This document shows, piece after piece, positions 6,072 to 7,708 of a stretch of 7,708 bases of DNA. Made by a program: the position numbers and the translations under genes. Positions within the stretch are counted from its first letter, which is position 1. The number at the start of each line of letters is the position of its first letter. The stretch is from the NCBI GenBank assembly GCA_946187095.1, contig CAMHPW010000044.1:1-7708 (forward strand), in the 5' to 3' direction. The notes beneath the pieces were generated by a model, which made no database searches, was not told the origin of the DNA, and saw nothing but the letters and a program-made list of their open reading frames with translations. Source of the stretch: an uncultured Clostridia bacterium (lineage in GTDB: Bacteria; Bacillota; Clostridia; Oscillospirales; Acutalibacteraceae).

Positions 6072-6112
6072 AAAATCGGTATCACCTTTTTATCAGGCGA
6101 TACCGATTTTTT
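6072..6112. terminator. Bidirectional terminator between convergent genes
   Basis: AAAATCGGTATC (6072-6083) and GATACCGATTTT (6099-6110) form a perfect 12-bp stem with A and T runs on opposite sides, so the hairpin works on either strand. It starts 3 bases after the SLATT-like stop codon and ends directly against the stop codon (6113-6115) of the minus-strand tail gene, serving both transcripts. Confidence 0.9.
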
Positions 6113-6583
6113 CTATTCCGTGACAAATTCAAAATCCAGCCAGCAGGGCATGAATCTTTTCATTTGCTTTTCAAGCATATTTTTCTGTGTATTTGTGAGC
6201 GTATCTGTACATTCAAACGTAACTTTCAGCGGTGATGTATACGCATGGAAATCTCCGTGCAGATTGAAGCTGTCCCTGATTTTTCTCATGCCGCTGTATG
6301 TATAATCCGTCTGACAGACGGACAGGGCTTTGATAATTGCATTTCGTCTGCTTGCAAGAGTCCTGTCGGGATTATAGCGTTTGAGCCAGTTTTCCCTGAG
6401 TGTCAGACCATAGCTTTCCGCCGTTTCGGCAAAACATTCTCTCAATATTTCATCAAGTTCATCAAAAGCCATATCCAACCCCTCTGCATAGGCTTTCAGT
6501 TCCGCATAGATCAGATTCCCCTGAGATATATCATACAAGCCCGTTGCCGAAAGCGTTTTTTTCATTTTCTGAAATTCCGACAT
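6113..6583 (-). CDS. Phage tail protein, YmfQ/XkdU-like (DUF2313)
   Basis: This 156-residue putative tail/baseplate protein is predicted to act in assembly at the tip of a contractile phage tail or tailocin. Recognisable parts are an N-terminal helical region rich in acidic residues (27-60), the segment ESYGLTLRENWLKRY (56-70) where family members have a Gly-Leu-x-x-W-E-type motif, SRRNAIIKAL (78-87) matching the usual E-R-R-x-x-I-x-x-L helix, and the C-terminal MPCWLDFEF (145-153), typical of these proteins. Its gene starts 12 bases after the baseplate J stop codon, the usual order in PBSX-like modules (XkdT then XkdU), implying a shared transcript. ATG at 6583 is preferred over the adjacent TTG at 6586. 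The upstream AAAGGGGGG is a plausible, if imperfect, ribosome binding site. No tail-fibre gene follows. Confidence 0.75.
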   Translation of the reverse strand: MSEFQKMKKTLSATGLYDISQGNLIYAELKAYAEGLDMAFDELDEILRECFAETAESYGLTLRENWLKRYNPDRTLASRRNAIIKALSVCQTDYTYSGMRKIRDSFNLHGDFHAYTSPLKVTFECTDTLTNTQKNMLEKQMKRFMPCWLDFEFVTE

Positions 6584-6595
6584 CAAAACCCCCCT

Positions 6596-7651
6596 TTATT
6601 CATTCGGTACGGTAACACTGACTGTACCGAGCTTTGCAAGCTGACTTGCCGCTATCGTGGTATTTGTCATATTGACAAATGCATAATTATCCACGCCGTC
6701 CGTTTCATAGAGAGTTTTTCCGAGTGCCGCTAATTTCACGTTTTCACCGACTGCAAGCCTGTTAAAAAAATCGGTTATGGCTATGCGTACATTGGCAATG
6801 ACTTCATTGGCATTATAGCCGCTTTTGATATCTATTTCAGCGGTAACATTCACTGTCACAAGTTCAGGACGTGTAACAGTGAGATTGATCCCGAAAGGTC
6901 TGTGCGTATTCAGAAGAGTCCTCACATTCTCATAATCAGAGTTGCAAGGCACATCTCCCATGCCGCCTACGCATACAGTGATATTTCCTGCCGAAGTTTT
7001 CGTGACAGTCGCCGACTGTATGCCGTCAGCGGATTTTGCCAGATCTATGTAAAATTCTTCATTGGCACCGTTGGGCGTATTCAGATAACTGTCTGCAATT
7101 CTCTCACGGAGTTCTTCATCGCTTTCGTCATTCGTACCGCCGATAAAGGAAGTCGCATTCGTGATACTCAAACCAACGGAAAAATATGTCATGATAACAG
7201 TGACATTTCCCCTGCCAAGATTATATCTTTCACCGCTGTCCTGAGCTTCACATTCAATGAGCTTATAGGAAGTTTCACGGGGAATGGTGTCATCATTGAT
7301 GGTAACATATCTCAAAGAGCCGTCTGCATTGGAGCAGACCGTTCCCTGCGGAATAGTGATATCATGGTCAAGCGGTGTATCAAGACTGAATACCACAAAG
7401 CCTGTTGCCTTATTGCCTTTGATTCGTGAAAGTCCCCTTTGAGCTGCATGACGGTCAAGATATTCGCCTGTTGCAGTATGCGGCAACATCTGTTTTTTAA
7501 TGCCGTCAATTTCCGTACAGAGAGAATAGATTTCTCCTGCCAGCAGTTTCAGCCTGATGCCTATATCGCTCACTCTTTCGGGCGAATATCCCGAAAGCTC
7601 CTCAAATTTATCATTCATTCTTGTCAGAATTTCATTATAAGTATATGCCAT
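6596..7651 (-). CDS. Baseplate J-like phage tail protein (XkdT/gp47 family)
   Basis: This 351-residue protein is a wedge component of the baseplate of contractile-tailed phages and tailocins. It carries the usual family marks: LDRHAAQRGLSR (65-76), ITIPQGT (98-104) followed by DGSLRYVT, a Gly-rich turn LGRGNV (145-150), and GGTNDESDEELRERI (171-185). The C-terminal half (about 215-350) is beta-rich, as expected. The length equals that of complete family members such as Bacillus XkdT, so the gene appears intact. The ATG at 7651 is the only reasonable start, because a TAA lies in frame about 20 bases upstream. The ribosome binding site is weak (CGGAAC). In related modules a gp25/XkdS-type gene lies just upstream, which here would be beyond the right edge. 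Whether this is a prophage or a domesticated tail particle cannot be told from two genes. Confidence 0.92.
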   Translation of the reverse strand: MAYTYNEILTRMNDKFEELSGYSPERVSDIGIRLKLLAGEIYSLCTEIDGIKKQMLPHTATGEYLDRHAAQRGLSRIKGNKATGFVVFSLDTPLDHDITIPQGTVCSNADGSLRYVTINDDTIPRETSYKLIECEAQDSGERYNLGRGNVTVIMTYFSVGLSITNATSFIGGTNDESDEELRERIADSYLNTPNGANEEFYIDLAKSADGIQSATVTKTSAGNITVCVGGMGDVPCNSDYENVRTLLNTHRPFGINLTVTRPELVTVNVTAEIDIKSGYNANEVIANVRIAITDFFNRLAVGENVKLAALGKTLYETDGVDNYAFVNMTNTTIAASQLAKLGTVSVTVPNE

Positions 7652-7708
7652 AGTTCCGTTACTGAAAACTTATAAAAAGTTATAAAATCAACTTTTATGT
7701 TCCATTCC
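7652..7708 (-). other. AT-rich leader upstream of the baseplate J gene
   Basis: The 57 bases before the baseplate J start are strongly AT-rich. They contain an inverted repeat, AAAAGTT (7675-7681) and AACTTTT (7690-7696). On the minus strand, TTGATT and two TATAA-type boxes are present, but no pair has normal promoter spacing. One minus-strand frame is open from the edge to a TGA at 7624-7626. That could be the overlapping end of an upstream tail gene, though its codons (ATA, CTA) are unlike those of the neighbours. Confidence 0.35.

Noticed and set aside
6245..7429. Plus-strand frames (162 and 175 residues) opposite the tail genes
   Set aside because: They overlap recognised baseplate J and YmfQ-like genes antisense and lack ribosome binding sites or family motifs.

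Overview
The window looks like a Clostridia (Bacillota) chromosome, most likely a gut or rumen Ruminococcus-type anaerobe. Supporting signs are moderate AT richness, strong AGGAGG-type ribosome binding sites, extended -10 promoters, simple hairpin-plus-T terminators, and a large modular secreted amylase with a C-terminal cell-wall sorting-type tail. The genus is an inference from style; no marker gene is present.

Layout, left to right. Positions 1-391 hold no supported gene. They contain one 161-bp palindromic MITE-like element (copy A), a short CT/CA-rich repeat, a minus-strand terminator and a tandem heptamer. Positions 392-1747 (minus) encode a lipoprotein with a beta-helix carbohydrate-binding domain of the Cthe_2159/PF14262 type. 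The divergent intergenic region 1748-2164 carries the two opposing promoters with a second 161-bp element (copy B) between them. Positions 2165-5215 (plus) encode a 1016-residue AmyE-like alpha-amylase (GH13, probably subfamily 28). It has a CBM26-type starch-binding module, two related X25-like modules, a Thr/Ser/Pro/Gln linker and a variant sortase-type anchor. A terminator follows. Positions 5292-6068 (plus) encode a two-transmembrane-segment protein resembling SLATT/DUF4231 proteins, with an unusual Ile-Asn repeat near its N terminus. A strong bidirectional terminator at 6072-6112 separates it from a convergent minus-strand pair: a YmfQ/XkdU-like tail protein (6113-6583) preceded in its operon by a baseplate J/XkdT-like protein (6596-7651). 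That pair is the end of a contractile-tail module of a prophage or tailocin extending past the right edge.

The two divergent left-hand genes are both predicted to act outside the membrane on polysaccharide: a surface binding lipoprotein and a surface-anchored starch-degrading enzyme. The right-hand part is a different compartment, made of phage tail genes plus a possible conflict-type membrane protein.

The most notable observations are three. The first is a two-copy 161-bp palindromic element with clear 6-bp target duplications, the copies lying in inverted orientation around the lipoprotein gene. The second is the Ile-Asn repeat on the SLATT-like protein. The third is the pair of diverged modules in the amylase. 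No fully new multi-gene system can be demonstrated from this window alone.
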